A stretch of DNA of 9,530 nucleotides from NCBI GenBank assembly GCA_012522285.1, contig JAAYKS010000166.1, positions 1-9,530 of the forward strand, given 5' to 3'. Every line of letters starts with the position of its first letter. Position 1 is the first letter of the stretch. Both the position numbers and the translations under genes were made by a program. The notes below the pieces were generated by a model. That model did not search any database and had not been told where the DNA came from. It worked only from the letters and a program-made list of their open reading frames with translations. Positions 1-7,012 of this stretch are shown one piece after another. The DNA is from Clostridiaceae bacterium. GTDB lineage: Bacteria; Bacillota; Clostridia; Saccharofermentanales; UBA5734.

Positions 1-235
1 GCGCCCGGCGCAACCGAAGTGATCGGACTCGCAACCTCGATATCGATCTGGGAATCTTTGTAACCGATATCAAAAAAGATCGCCGTCAAGGGCGGCATCG
101 CTTTGACATGATTGCGTTCCATCCAGGTTATAATTTCGTTCCACAGGGGTTGCTGCTCCCCGTAATCCGGAATGATCGCTCGTATGGTGGCGGCCTGGAC
201 GGACTCCACTTTTTTACAACAACATCATATGACAT
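1..235 (-). CDS. GyrI-like effector-binding domain protein, 5' part only, reading frame broken at codon 9
   Basis: Partial gene running off the left edge. An ATG at 235-233 has a GGAGG at 247-243 with 7-nt spacing and opens with MSYDVVVKK. The zero frame then leaves the conserved protein and stops at 130-128. One frame back, from a GTG at 209-207, about 69 codons are open to the edge and read VESVQAATIRAIIPDYGEQ, then PLWNEIITWMERN and PPLTAIFFDIGY. That pattern matches, from memory of the family, the GyrI-like small-molecule-binding domain (AraC_E_bind) found at the C-terminus of BmrR-type MerR regulators and as stand-alone proteins. Joined at the A-run, the product reads VVVKKVES, the usual opening strand of the domain. 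No helix-turn-helix is encoded upstream, so this is either stand-alone or a remnant. The break may be a real frameshift mutation, a homopolymer sequencing error, or programmed -1 frameshifting. The ligand is unknown. Confidence 0.6.
209..215 (-). other. A AAA AAG slippery heptamer at the frame junction of the GyrI-like gene
   Basis: In the frame set by the ATG at 235-233 the codons are GTA AAA AAG TGG. The last A of GTA plus AAA AAG forms A AAA AAG, the same heptamer and phase used for -1 frameshifting in Escherichia coli dnaX. A -1 slip makes the next codon GTG (209-207), which enters the conserved GyrI-like frame with no residue lost. A GGAGG lies 28-32 nt upstream of the heptamer, but that is the start-codon ribosome binding site. 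Downstream only a weak TGGA/TCCA hairpin is visible. The heptamer is certain; its use is inference. Confidence 0.5.
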
Positions 236-261
236 GGACCTTCCTCCCGCGGGAGAGTCAA
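231..261 (-). promoter_or_regulatory. Second MerR-type operator-like element: TTGACT plus perfect palindrome
   Basis: TTGACT (261-256, minus strand) is directly followed by the perfect 12-bp palindrome CTCCCGCGGGAG (255-244). Nineteen bp after TTGACT lies CATGTC, a poor -10. A -35 abutting a CTCCC/GGGAG dyad resembles operators bound by drug-sensing MerR regulators. The palindrome also contains most of the GGAGG ribosome binding site of the ATG at 235, so a bound protein or an RNA hairpin here could block translation initiation. The palindrome is certain; the role is inferred. Confidence 0.35.
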
Positions 262-275
262 GAGCGGATTTTTGG

Positions 276-307
276 ATTATACAAAAAGGAGCGGCAGCTC
301 CTGGTAA
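276..307 (-). promoter_or_regulatory. Candidate promoter with spacer dyad for the GyrI-like gene
   Basis: On the minus strand a perfect TATAAT (281-276) lies 20 bp from TTACCA (307-302), a poor -35. The spacer holds the perfect inverted repeat AGGAGC-N4-GCTCCT (302-287). An overlong 19-20 bp spacer filled by a dyad is the hallmark of MerR-family-controlled promoters. Transcription from here would start about 30 nt upstream of the ATG at 235 and include its ribosome binding site. The same dyad followed by a short T tract could instead be a weak minus-strand terminator, but no minus-strand gene lies immediately upstream. Confidence 0.4.
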
Positions 308-314
308 GTCGCCC

Positions 315-362
315 TTCAGTTTTCGTCCATTGCGCTACAATTGAGTAAAACCGCAGCAGGAG
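315..362 (+). promoter_or_regulatory. Candidate promoter and ribosome binding site of the glycoside hydrolase gene
   Basis: A TACAAT (336-341) matches a -10 hexamer at five of six positions. The best -35 is TTCAGT (315-320), weak and only 15 bp away. AGGAG (358-362) then lies 7 nt before the ATG at 370 and fixes that start. The rest of 236-369 holds the minus-strand control elements listed separately and no further gene. Confidence 0.45.
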
Positions 363-369
363 AATCGTT

Positions 370-1908
370 ATGGAGTTTTTCAAACAGAACGATGAGCAAA
401 CCGTACCCAGACTGTCGCCGTTGGTGGCCGAAAACCGATTTATAGCAAAAACGCCGGACACCGACCCTTTGCCTGTCTACGAAGAGGTGAAAGACCGCCT
501 CCCCTCTCCGGTTTGGGACGGACACGAGGATCACATCCGCTGCTATTGGCGCACCTGGCAACTTGCCTTTGGCAACCTGCGAAGACCGCTGCCCGGCACG
601 GGGTTTGTTTCCAGCTTTATTGACACTGCCTTCAACGGCTGTGAATTCATGTGGGATTCTTCTTTTATTCTTATGTTTGGGAAATATGCGGACAAAATTT
701 TCCGGTTTCAAGCGACATTGGACAACCTGTATTCCCATCAGCACCGGGATGGATTCATCTGTCGCGAGATCGAGGAGGAGACGGGCCGGGACCGCTTCAC
801 CCGCCACGATCCGTCGGCGACCGGTCCCGATATCATGCCGTGGTGTGAATGGGATTACTTCCACCATTTCGGTGACAAGGAACGTCTCTCGAACGTGTTT
901 CCGCCGCTGATGGCATACCATCGCTGGATGGCAGAACACCATACCTGGCCGGACGGCACCTATTTTTCCTCCGGATGGGGTTGCGGGATGGACAATCTGC
1001 CGCGTCAGATGCCGGGATACTCGCCGGAATTCAGCCACGGCCACATGATTTGGGTCGATGCCTGCATGCAGGCGCTCAACAGCTGCCATGTTTTGATCGA
1101 GATGGCGAACGTTTTAGGCCGCGGGGAATTCATCGAAGAGCTGGAGGTGGAACGCGACCGCCTGGAAAAGGTCATCAATGAAAAGCTCTGGGATGAGGAA
1201 ACCGGTTTTTATTACGACCTGTGGAAAAACGGAAAGCACAATGGGGTGCGTCATATTGGCGCTTTCTGGGCCTTGATCGCAGCGTGCGCCACCCCGGAGC
1301 GTGCCGAAAGAATGATCGCGTACCTGCAGGACGAGAAAGAATTCAAGACGCCTCATCGGGTACCCGCCCTATCAAGAAGCCACGAAAAATACGCAGCCGC
1401 CGGGGCATACTGGTGCGGTGGCGTATGGGCTCCCACCAATTACATGGTGCTCAAGGGCTTGGATACGTATGGGAAATACGGGTTGTCCCATGAAATCGGA
1501 ACGGAGCATTTAAATGCCGTGGTCGAGGTATTCAAAAAACACCACACGGTGTATGAAAACTACGCGCCTGAATGGATCGATCGAGGCGGGCCCTCCAAAG
1601 GCACGCCTGCGCGTCCGGATTTTGTCGGCTGGACAGGTCTTGTCCCCATCTCCGTTTTGTTTGAATTTGTGTTTGGAATCAAGCCGGAGGCAGACAAGCG
1701 AAAAATCCTTTGGTGTGTCAATCTGCTTGAGAGGCACGGCATAGAGAAATATCCGTTTGGCGTGGAGGGAGAACTCACGCTGGTTTGTCAGGCGAGAAAA
1801 GATGCAAACGAAAGGCCTCAAATCACTCTTCGTTCCAATGTCCCCGTCGAGCTTGAGATCGTCTGGGGCAATTCAGAACATAGGCAGTCCATGATCCTGA
1901 AAAGCTGA
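370..1908 (+). CDS. MGH1/GH63-like glycoside hydrolase, (alpha/alpha)6 barrel, cytoplasmic
   Basis: Predicted glycosidase of 512 aa with no signal peptide or membrane segment, so it probably acts in the cytoplasm on an imported or internal glycoside. Family hallmarks of the GH63 / mannosylglycerate hydrolase (MGH1-like) group are seen in order: MWDSSF (residues 94-99), QHRDGFICREIE (124-135), GWGCGMDNLPR (202-212), HIGAFWALIA (295-304), YWCGGVWAPTNYMVLKGL (347-364), YENYAPE (395-401) and FVGWTGLVPISVLFEF (418-433). By analogy with GH63 enzymes, Asp208 in GMDN is the likely general acid and Glu396 in YENYAPE the likely base. The length suits the compact members of the group. Substrate cannot be read from sequence: alpha-glucosides, trehalose-like sugars and glucosyl/mannosyl-glycerate are all possible. 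The gene stands alone on its strand, diverges from the GyrI-like gene and converges with the helicase gene, whose stop codon is 5 bp away. Confidence 0.8.
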   Translation: MEFFKQNDEQTVPRLSPLVAENRFIAKTPDTDPLPVYEEVKDRLPSPVWDGHEDHIRCYWRTWQLAFGNLRRPLPGTGFVSSFIDTAFNGCEFMWDSSFILMFGKYADKIFRFQATLDNLYSHQHRDGFICREIEEETGRDRFTRHDPSATGPDIMPWCEWDYFHHFGDKERLSNVFPPLMAYHRWMAEHHTWPDGTYFSSGWGCGMDNLPRQMPGYSPEFSHGHMIWVDACMQALNSCHVLIEMANVLGRGEFIEELEVERDRLEKVINEKLWDEETGFYYDLWKNGKHNGVRHIGAFWALIAACATPERAERMIAYLQDEKEFKTPHRVPALSRSHEKYAAAGAYWCGGVWAPTNYMVLKGLDTYGKYGLSHEIGTEHLNAVVEVFKKHHTVYENYAPEWIDRGGPSKGTPARPDFVGWTGLVPISVLFEFVFGIKPEADKRKILWCVNLLERHGIEKYPFGVEGELTLVCQARKDANERPQITLRSNVPVELEIVWGNSEHRQSMILKS

Positions 1909-1913
1909 CCGCG

Positions 1914-4049
1914 CTACACCTCTTCCAACTGCGCAAATGCTTTGGTAAAGGACTTTTCCCCATATCCCTCAAACGCCACGGTAATCGTTTCGTCGTCTTC
2001 CGACGCGACGGTTCCGATCCCGTACCGCGCATGTCGGACGTGTCTGTCCGGGACAGGAGCCGCGCTCGTTTCCATTGCGGACGGTTCCTCTTTCCCGCTG
2101 TCGGATTCCGTGTCACGCCGGACGATCCGGTCCCGCACTTCCCTGCGCAGCGAACGAAAGTCCACCTCCCCGGGTATCGTGCCGGGCGACGCCGGCTCCA
2201 CTTCCGCGGACCCTTCCCCCTCGTCTGCAGCAATCAGGCGGGCGGGGATCGCGGCGAGATACTCACTTGGTTCGGGCAGTACCCGCATCTCTTCCGGACT
2301 CGCACAGTAAGAGATCTCCAGATGGTCCCGGGCGCGGGTGATCCCGACGAAAAACAGCCGTTTCTCCTCTTCCCGTTCTGCCTCATCGGTGCTAGATCCG
2401 AGCGGAATCAGGCCTTGGTTTGCCCCGACGATGAACACGTACCGGAACTCCAGACCTTTGCAGGCGTGAAGCGTCATCAGGCGGACCGCGTCCGCATCGG
2501 TCGGTGTTTCCTCATCCACCACATCGATTCCGTGCAGCGCAACCGCGTCGAGAAACGCGGAGGTGCCTGCTGCGAGGTCCATCCCTTTCTGCCGGACAAA
2601 CCGATCCAGCTTGCCCAGCAGCCCCTCCACCCGCCTCCGGTTTTCCTCAAACCGCGTGGAAGTGGGCTGCAGATGCCCGTCGAGACCGAAATAGGCATAC
2701 ACCTCTTCCGCGCCTTCCCGGCCTCGGGCCCAGTCTCGAAACCCACGGATGCGGTCGAACAATATCGATCCGCTCCCGCCCGGGGTTTCTCTCTGTTCTC
2801 GATCCGTAGCAAGCAACGTGCGGATTTCGCTGCGTGTGAGGGACGCGCCGTAGGCCGTGTCCATGAGCACCGCTGTCACACTGCCGATGTCCGCGGGGTT
2901 GGCAGCGGCGTGCAACAGCCGCACGGTCCACTGGGCAACCGGAAGATCCTTGAGCGTCTTGCGCATCGACACGAGATACGGAATGCCGGCCCGGACAAAG
3001 CCGTCCCCCAGCACATCGGCCTGGCGCTGCAGCCGGTACAGCACCGCGATGTCACGGTAGGGCGTCCCTTCTTCCCGGAGAAGGTGAATGGTTTTGGCAA
3101 GATACTCTGCTTCATTGAACGGATTGTGGTGACGGCGCAGGCGGATCGCACCGCCGGGTTCGCGGACACCGTCCAGTACGGACGCGTCACCCAGCAGGCT
3201 CCGCGCCGCATCCAGAATGGTCCCGGTAGAGCGGTAATTGACCGGTAGCGAGAGCACGGTCGCTTGGGTTTCCTTGGCAAAGTCGCGGAACACGTGGATG
3301 TCGCTCCCCCGCCAGGAATAGATGACCTGGTTCGGATCCCCGACCGCGAACAGCCGGGTCTCCTCCGTGCGGAGCGCTTCCACAAAATCCAGCAGTTTTG
3401 CGTCGCTGTCCTGAAATTCATCCAGCAGAATCCATCGGGGTGCATACGGGCGTGGCCGTTCCCGGAGCAATACGGTGCAGTGGGCGATCAGGTCGTCAAA
3501 GTCCATCCGGTTGGCCGCGCGCTTTTTCTCTTGCAGGAGTTCCCAGAGCCGCCCCATATCGTCCGGCTTTTTCATGTTGCCGTACAAAGAACGACCCACC
3601 CGCCACGCCTCGATCCGGTTTTGCAGGCTGTTCGGATAGCGGACATTCAATCCGTGCTCCACGATCAGGCCAGCGGCCATGGTGTGGAGTTCGTCCGGGT
3701 CAATCACCGAAAACCCGGGGCGATACCCGATCTTTTCCACCGGCAGGAGTTTCTGGAGCATCCGGAGCGCGACCCCGTGAAAGGTCCCGAACCAGGGCAT
3801 GTCCGCTTCCGTCAATCCGGTGTCGGCCTCCCGCATGCGTTCCCTGATTTCGCCGGCCGCCTTGTTGGTAAAGGTCAGCACCACCATGTCTCGCAGGGGG
3901 ACCCCACCTGTCTGATAGAGGTGCAGTATCTTTGCGATCAGTACGGTGGTCTTGCCGCTCCCGACCTGGGCGTTGACCAAACACACAGGAGAGGTGTCCA
4001 GCACCGCCGCGCGCTGATGCGGATTGAGCCGCTCCAAGCCGTCACCCAT
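1914..4049 (-). CDS. UvrD/PcrA-like superfamily 1A DNA helicase
   Basis: ATP-driven 3'-5' single-strand DNA translocase/helicase of 711 aa. All SF1A motifs are intact: Q motif LNPHQRAAV (8-16, Gln12), Walker A AQVGSGKT (27-34, Lys33), Ia TFTNKAA (59-65), GTFHG (88-92), Walker B LLDEFQD (208-214), III VGDPNQVIYSWRG (236-248), IV NYRS (271-274), V TLHACKGLEF (526-535) and VI VGITRAR (568-574). A charged low-complexity linker (about 600-668) leads to a C-terminal domain (670-711) with HARYGIGTV, the pattern of the PcrA/UvrD C-terminal tudor-like domain that in PcrA contacts RNA polymerase. The Walker A context NAQVGSGKT and the motif V variant HACKG suggest a clade separate from housekeeping PcrA, so no gene symbol is given. 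The ATG at 4049 lies 18 bp after the stop of the MrfA-like gene, behind only a weak site (GGGG at 4061-4058), so it is probably co-transcribed and perhaps translationally coupled. Confidence 0.88.
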   Translation of the reverse strand: MGDGLERLNPHQRAAVLDTSPVCLVNAQVGSGKTTVLIAKILHLYQTGGVPLRDMVVLTFTNKAAGEIRERMREADTGLTEADMPWFGTFHGVALRMLQKLLPVEKIGYRPGFSVIDPDELHTMAAGLIVEHGLNVRYPNSLQNRIEAWRVGRSLYGNMKKPDDMGRLWELLQEKKRAANRMDFDDLIAHCTVLLRERPRPYAPRWILLDEFQDSDAKLLDFVEALRTEETRLFAVGDPNQVIYSWRGSDIHVFRDFAKETQATVLSLPVNYRSTGTILDAARSLLGDASVLDGVREPGGAIRLRRHHNPFNEAEYLAKTIHLLREEGTPYRDIAVLYRLQRQADVLGDGFVRAGIPYLVSMRKTLKDLPVAQWTVRLLHAAANPADIGSVTAVLMDTAYGASLTRSEIRTLLATDREQRETPGGSGSILFDRIRGFRDWARGREGAEEVYAYFGLDGHLQPTSTRFEENRRRVEGLLGKLDRFVRQKGMDLAAGTSAFLDAVALHGIDVVDEETPTDADAVRLMTLHACKGLEFRYVFIVGANQGLIPLGSSTDEAEREEEKRLFFVGITRARDHLEISYCASPEEMRVLPEPSEYLAAIPARLIAADEGEGSAEVEPASPGTIPGEVDFRSLRREVRDRIVRRDTESDSGKEEPSAMETSAAPVPDRHVRHARYGIGTVASEDDETITVAFEGYGEKSFTKAFAQLEEV

Positions 4050-4067
4050 GCCGTTCGCCCCGCCTTC

Positions 4068-6758
4068 TCACGCCTGCTCTCCGGGAGGCGTCCCCCCGTC
4101 GATGTCCCGATACCGTCGCTCGATCCGTGCCCGTCGCGTTTCGGCGCTCTCCTGGTCATCTCCGCCCTCCGGCACGACCTCACAGGTCACTAGAAATCCC
4201 CGCGGCACCGACACATGGTGTTCGATCAGATTCCGGAGCATGGCGGCGTTCGCCGGGTCGCTCATCCAGTCCCGCTCGAACGCGCTCCCCACGCGGAGCA
4301 CCAGCGTCTTTCCCTCCACGCGCGCGGAAGGCACCGCGCGCAAAAAATCGGTCATGTATTCGCCCGTGCGGGAAAGATAATCCGTGAACGCCTCCCACTG
4401 ACCGGGCAGTTCGGCGAGTCTGTACTGTTTTTCCACATAGATCCGCGGCGCTTCTTCCGGGATCTTGGCGGACAGCGGCGGCGGGAGCTCGTCGAAGAGG
4501 TTCTGCAGCCCCCACAACACAATCGCCTTGTCGAGTTTGTAGTCCCCCACACAGGCCGGACACCCGTCCCGGCACCGGCAGGATCCCACCATCCGGATCG
4601 CCCGGTGCACGATGTCCGCGGCGTTGTCGTAGGCCTTTTCCGCAAATCCCAGTCCCCCGGTGTAGAGATCGAACACACACACCGCGGTCCGGGGCTCGTT
4701 GCCGGTACCGTCCGGGATGTAGGCCATCCCGACGTCTCCCGCGGTAGTCATGGTCGCCATCCCGACCGCGGCGAGCAGCGCATACCCCAGGCCGTAGAAA
4801 TAGTCTTTCCAGAAACCCCTCGCCATGCCCTCTTTCTGCGGCATGTACTTGCGGAACAGCGTCGACACATCGGTGGGAAGGTCGATCCACAGCCCCTCGG
4901 TCTCAAACGTCTTGGACAGCGCGGGAGACAGTTCCTCATACCCGAGGTTCTGGTGGTTGTGGAACTGGATACGCTTGTACCCGACCACGGTGTTGGTCAC
5001 CCGCACGTCTCCGAAGTGGCGCACGACCCTCCCGATCCCCTCCTTGCGGATTTCCTGGACGGGCTCGACCTCGGTCACCTCGTTGGGCACGGTGTAGTAG
5101 TTGAGATCGGTCGGCTTGGCCTCTGCCAGCCGGCCGACCGGGTCGTGCCGTTCGACCTGATACATCTGCCCTTCGTGCATGTAGATCGCGCCCGGATAGG
5201 CCTCCCGGCAAGCCTGCAGCTCGTCCATCTCCGTGATCACGGAGTCGTCTGCGGTGTTTTTCATTTTGAAACGGGCATTGTCCATGTTGCGCAGCGAAAA
5301 ATCACCCGAGGGAAATGCGGTGCCGGTCCAGACATAGCGGCCGTTCTCCGGGCGCAGCTCCCGGGCGCGCACCAGCACCGGTACGATTTCACCGAGGTCC
5401 GGGAAGGATGCCACGTCGTCGGGCGACAACGGGAGCTCCGCTGCGGCTGCGCGCACGTGGGCGATCTGGATGAACAGGTTGCCCGGGTCCACAACCGCGT
5501 GTTCCACCCCGGTGGAAAACAGCCATTCCGGGTCGATCGCGATGTACTGGTCCTGGGGGAGGTTGTCGAGGATCAGGTAGGTCGACGAGGCCGCCGCGGT
5601 GCGGCCGGATCTCCCCGACTGCTGCCAGAAAGAGGCGCGTGTGCCCGGAAACCCGGTCAGCACGGTGCACTCGACGCTCCCGATGTCGATGCCGAGCTCC
5701 AGGGCGTTGGTCGACACCAGCCCCTGCAACTGCCCGGACACCATCTTTCGTTCGATTTCCTTGCGCTCCTCCGGCAGATACCCACCCCGGTATCCCGCGA
5801 TCCGGCCGGCTTCGTCCCGGCCGAGCGCGCCGTCGCTGCGGAGCTTGTCCCGCGCTTCGCGGAGCACGACCTCGACGGCCTTGCGGGACTTGCAGAACGC
5901 GATGAAACTCCGGCGCGCGGTCACGAGGTGGGGGATCAGGAGCGCGGCTTCCTCGGTCGGCGGGACGCGGTAGTCCAGATCCACGATCGGCGGCTGCCAG
6001 ACGTGGTAGGTCTTTTCCGGCGCGGGCGACCCGTCGCGGTCGACCAGCGAAAAAGGACAGCCACACACCGCCTGCGCGAGCTCCACCGGGTTGGCGATCG
6101 TGGCGGAACTGCACAGGAACCGGGGCCGGGAACGGTAGTACCGGCTGATCCGGCCCAGCCGGCGCATGAGATTCGCGAGATGAGAGCCGAATGCCCCGCG
6201 ATAGGTGTGGAGTTCGTCGATCACGACATACTTCAGATTGGAAAAGAGAAAGTTGAACCCGTACTGCGCGTGATGCGCGAGAAACGCGGTGTTGAGCATA
6301 TCGGGGTTGGTCAGGATGATGTTCGCGTTGTTCCGGATCCGGCTACGCTCATTGACCGGGGTATCGCCGTCGTACACCCCCGCCTGGATCCGGTTTTTCC
6401 CGAACCATTCCAGGAGAGGCACCAGATGGCGGTACTGGTCCGCCGCGAGCGCCTTGGTCGGATAGAGGAAGATCGCGCGCGCCCGCGGGTTGTTGAGGAT
6501 TTCCTGCAGGATGGGGAGCAAAAATCCCAGTGTCTTGCCGCTCGCGGTCGAGGTCGTGATGACCACATTCTCTCCATCGATCGCGCGGTCGAACATCTCG
6601 GCCTGGTGCACATACAACCGCCGGATCCCGCCCCGCTCCTCGAGGTACTCGCGCAGTTCGGGGAGCATGCGCACCGGAAAGTCCGCGTACGCCGCCTCGC
6701 GGCGGGGGACGGTGCGCTCGTGGACGATGCGGTCTTGATAGGCGGACAAGTCGGACAT
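4068..6758 (-). CDS. mrfA: MrfA/YprA-type SF2 DNA helicase with DUF1998 metal-binding domain and C-terminal extension
   Basis: DNA repair helicase of 896 aa in the Hrq1/MrfA family; B. subtilis MrfA (YprA) acts in mitomycin C lesion repair. Visible in order: HQAEMF (51-56), Walker A TASGKT (71-76), YPTKALAADQ (99-108), TNPDMLN (150-156), Walker B VIDELHTYRG (179-188), SSATIANP (217-224), FCKSRKAVE (288-296), GYRGGYLPEERKEIER (322-337), STNALELGIDIG (349-360) and QQSGRSGR (379-386). DUF1998 carries the diagnostic C-x-C-x3-C-x2-C (Cys727, 729, 733, 736). B. subtilis MrfA ends soon after this site; here about 150 residues follow, described separately. The ATG at 6758 is preferred because GGAGG (6771-6767) lies 8 nt upstream and the protein then begins like its relatives; a TTG at 6839 is also open in frame but has a poor ribosome binding site. 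First gene of a two-helicase operon. No mrfB is seen next to it. Confidence 0.88.
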   Translation of the reverse strand: MSDLSAYQDRIVHERTVPRREAAYADFPVRMLPELREYLEERGGIRRLYVHQAEMFDRAIDGENVVITTSTASGKTLGFLLPILQEILNNPRARAIFLYPTKALAADQYRHLVPLLEWFGKNRIQAGVYDGDTPVNERSRIRNNANIILTNPDMLNTAFLAHHAQYGFNFLFSNLKYVVIDELHTYRGAFGSHLANLMRRLGRISRYYRSRPRFLCSSATIANPVELAQAVCGCPFSLVDRDGSPAPEKTYHVWQPPIVDLDYRVPPTEEAALLIPHLVTARRSFIAFCKSRKAVEVVLREARDKLRSDGALGRDEAGRIAGYRGGYLPEERKEIERKMVSGQLQGLVSTNALELGIDIGSVECTVLTGFPGTRASFWQQSGRSGRTAAASSTYLILDNLPQDQYIAIDPEWLFSTGVEHAVVDPGNLFIQIAHVRAAAAELPLSPDDVASFPDLGEIVPVLVRARELRPENGRYVWTGTAFPSGDFSLRNMDNARFKMKNTADDSVITEMDELQACREAYPGAIYMHEGQMYQVERHDPVGRLAEAKPTDLNYYTVPNEVTEVEPVQEIRKEGIGRVVRHFGDVRVTNTVVGYKRIQFHNHQNLGYEELSPALSKTFETEGLWIDLPTDVSTLFRKYMPQKEGMARGFWKDYFYGLGYALLAAVGMATMTTAGDVGMAYIPDGTGNEPRTAVCVFDLYTGGLGFAEKAYDNAADIVHRAIRMVGSCRCRDGCPACVGDYKLDKAIVLWGLQNLFDELPPPLSAKIPEEAPRIYVEKQYRLAELPGQWEAFTDYLSRTGEYMTDFLRAVPSARVEGKTLVLRVGSAFERDWMSDPANAAMLRNLIEHHVSVPRGFLVTCEVVPEGGDDQESAETRRARIERRYRDIDGGTPPGEQA
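4173..4406 (-). other. DnaX (tau)-like C-terminal domain within the MrfA-like protein
   Basis: Residues about 785-862 of the helicase. The stretch runs WEAFTDYLSRT, then FLRAVPSARVEGKTLVLRV, GSAFERDWMSDPAN, AAMLRNLIEHH and ends VTCEVVP. The order of a Trp-led helix, a strand with VEGKTLVL, an aromatic-centred 'saFerd' turn, an Asn-led helix and a final strand closely follows the C-terminal domain of bacterial DNA polymerase III gamma/tau, as I recall it (pattern: gd-LvL-F--efhr-----peN---l---l). The resemblance is by eye only. It is followed by a basic tail, RRARIERRYR (875-884). Confidence 0.45.
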
Positions 6759-6766
6759 GCGGCGGG

Positions 6767-6771
6767 CCTCC
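6767..6771 (-). promoter_or_regulatory. Ribosome binding site deciding the mrfA start
   Basis: TGGAGG on the minus strand, core GGAGG at 6771-6767, sits 8 nt before the ATG at 6758. This outweighs the longer TTG-initiated frame beginning at 6839. Confidence 0.7.
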
Positions 6772-6851
6772 AGGGAAGTGGTGCGGGGTGTCAGGCGCTC
6801 CGCACTGCGAAATTTGGATGCTTCTTCTAAGAGGTGCAAATCACCAATCTC

Positions 6852-6879
6852 ATACTAAATAATATTACTTTCTTGTAAA
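6852..6879 (-). promoter_or_regulatory. Candidate promoter of the helicase operon
   Basis: On the minus strand TTTACA (6879-6874, five of six to TTGACA) and TAGTAT (6857-6852, four of six to TATAAT) are separated by 16 bp in A+T-rich DNA, about 94 bp upstream of the chosen mrfA start. A perfect TATAAT also occurs on this strand at 6894-6889 but lacks a recognisable -35. I see no LexA-type box, so SOS control is not supported. Confidence 0.35.
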
Positions 6880-6940
6880 TTTTACCGTATTATAATTATC
6901 TTTATCTATTTTACTTTGTTCATTGTATTGATGAACGTTT

Positions 6941-6960
6941 TTTTCAGAGTACACTGAAAA
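6941..6960. promoter_or_regulatory. 20-bp near-palindrome, probable operator
   Basis: TTTTCAGAGTACACTGAAAA pairs perfectly in its 7-bp outer arms (TTTTCAG/CTGAAAA) and in the central GTAC, with one mismatched pair between. A further CTGAAA half-site follows at 6968-6973. A 20-bp dyad in a divergent intergenic region fits a dimeric repressor or regulator site. Which promoter it controls cannot be told. Confidence 0.45.
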
Positions 6961-7012
6961 TAGTCTTCTGAAATTCATGTGGTGACGCCTATATTGAAGA
7001 AGGCTACTCACT

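Noticed and set aside
283..302. Hairpin AGGAGC/GCTCCT followed by T tract on the minus strand as a terminator
   Set aside because: The stem is only 6 bp with a short T run, and no minus-strand gene ends upstream; position before a TATAAT fits an operator better.
316..1089. 257-aa open frame on the minus strand
   Set aside because: Antisense to the glycoside hydrolase start and its promoter; no recognisable motif.
2031..3248. 405-aa open frame on the plus strand
   Set aside because: It lies entirely antisense to the UvrD-like helicase, whose motifs are all intact; the encoded protein is low-complexity with no recognisable domain. High G+C makes long antisense frames common.
4215..6830. 871-aa open frame on the plus strand
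   Set aside because: Antisense to the MrfA-like gene; rich in His, Arg, Val and Gly with no domain pattern. The minus-strand protein has every helicase motif plus the four-cysteine site.
6759..6839. TTG start at 6839 extending the MrfA-like protein by 27 residues
   Set aside because: Poor ribosome binding site and an extension unlike family members, whereas the ATG at 6758 has GGAGG 8 nt upstream.
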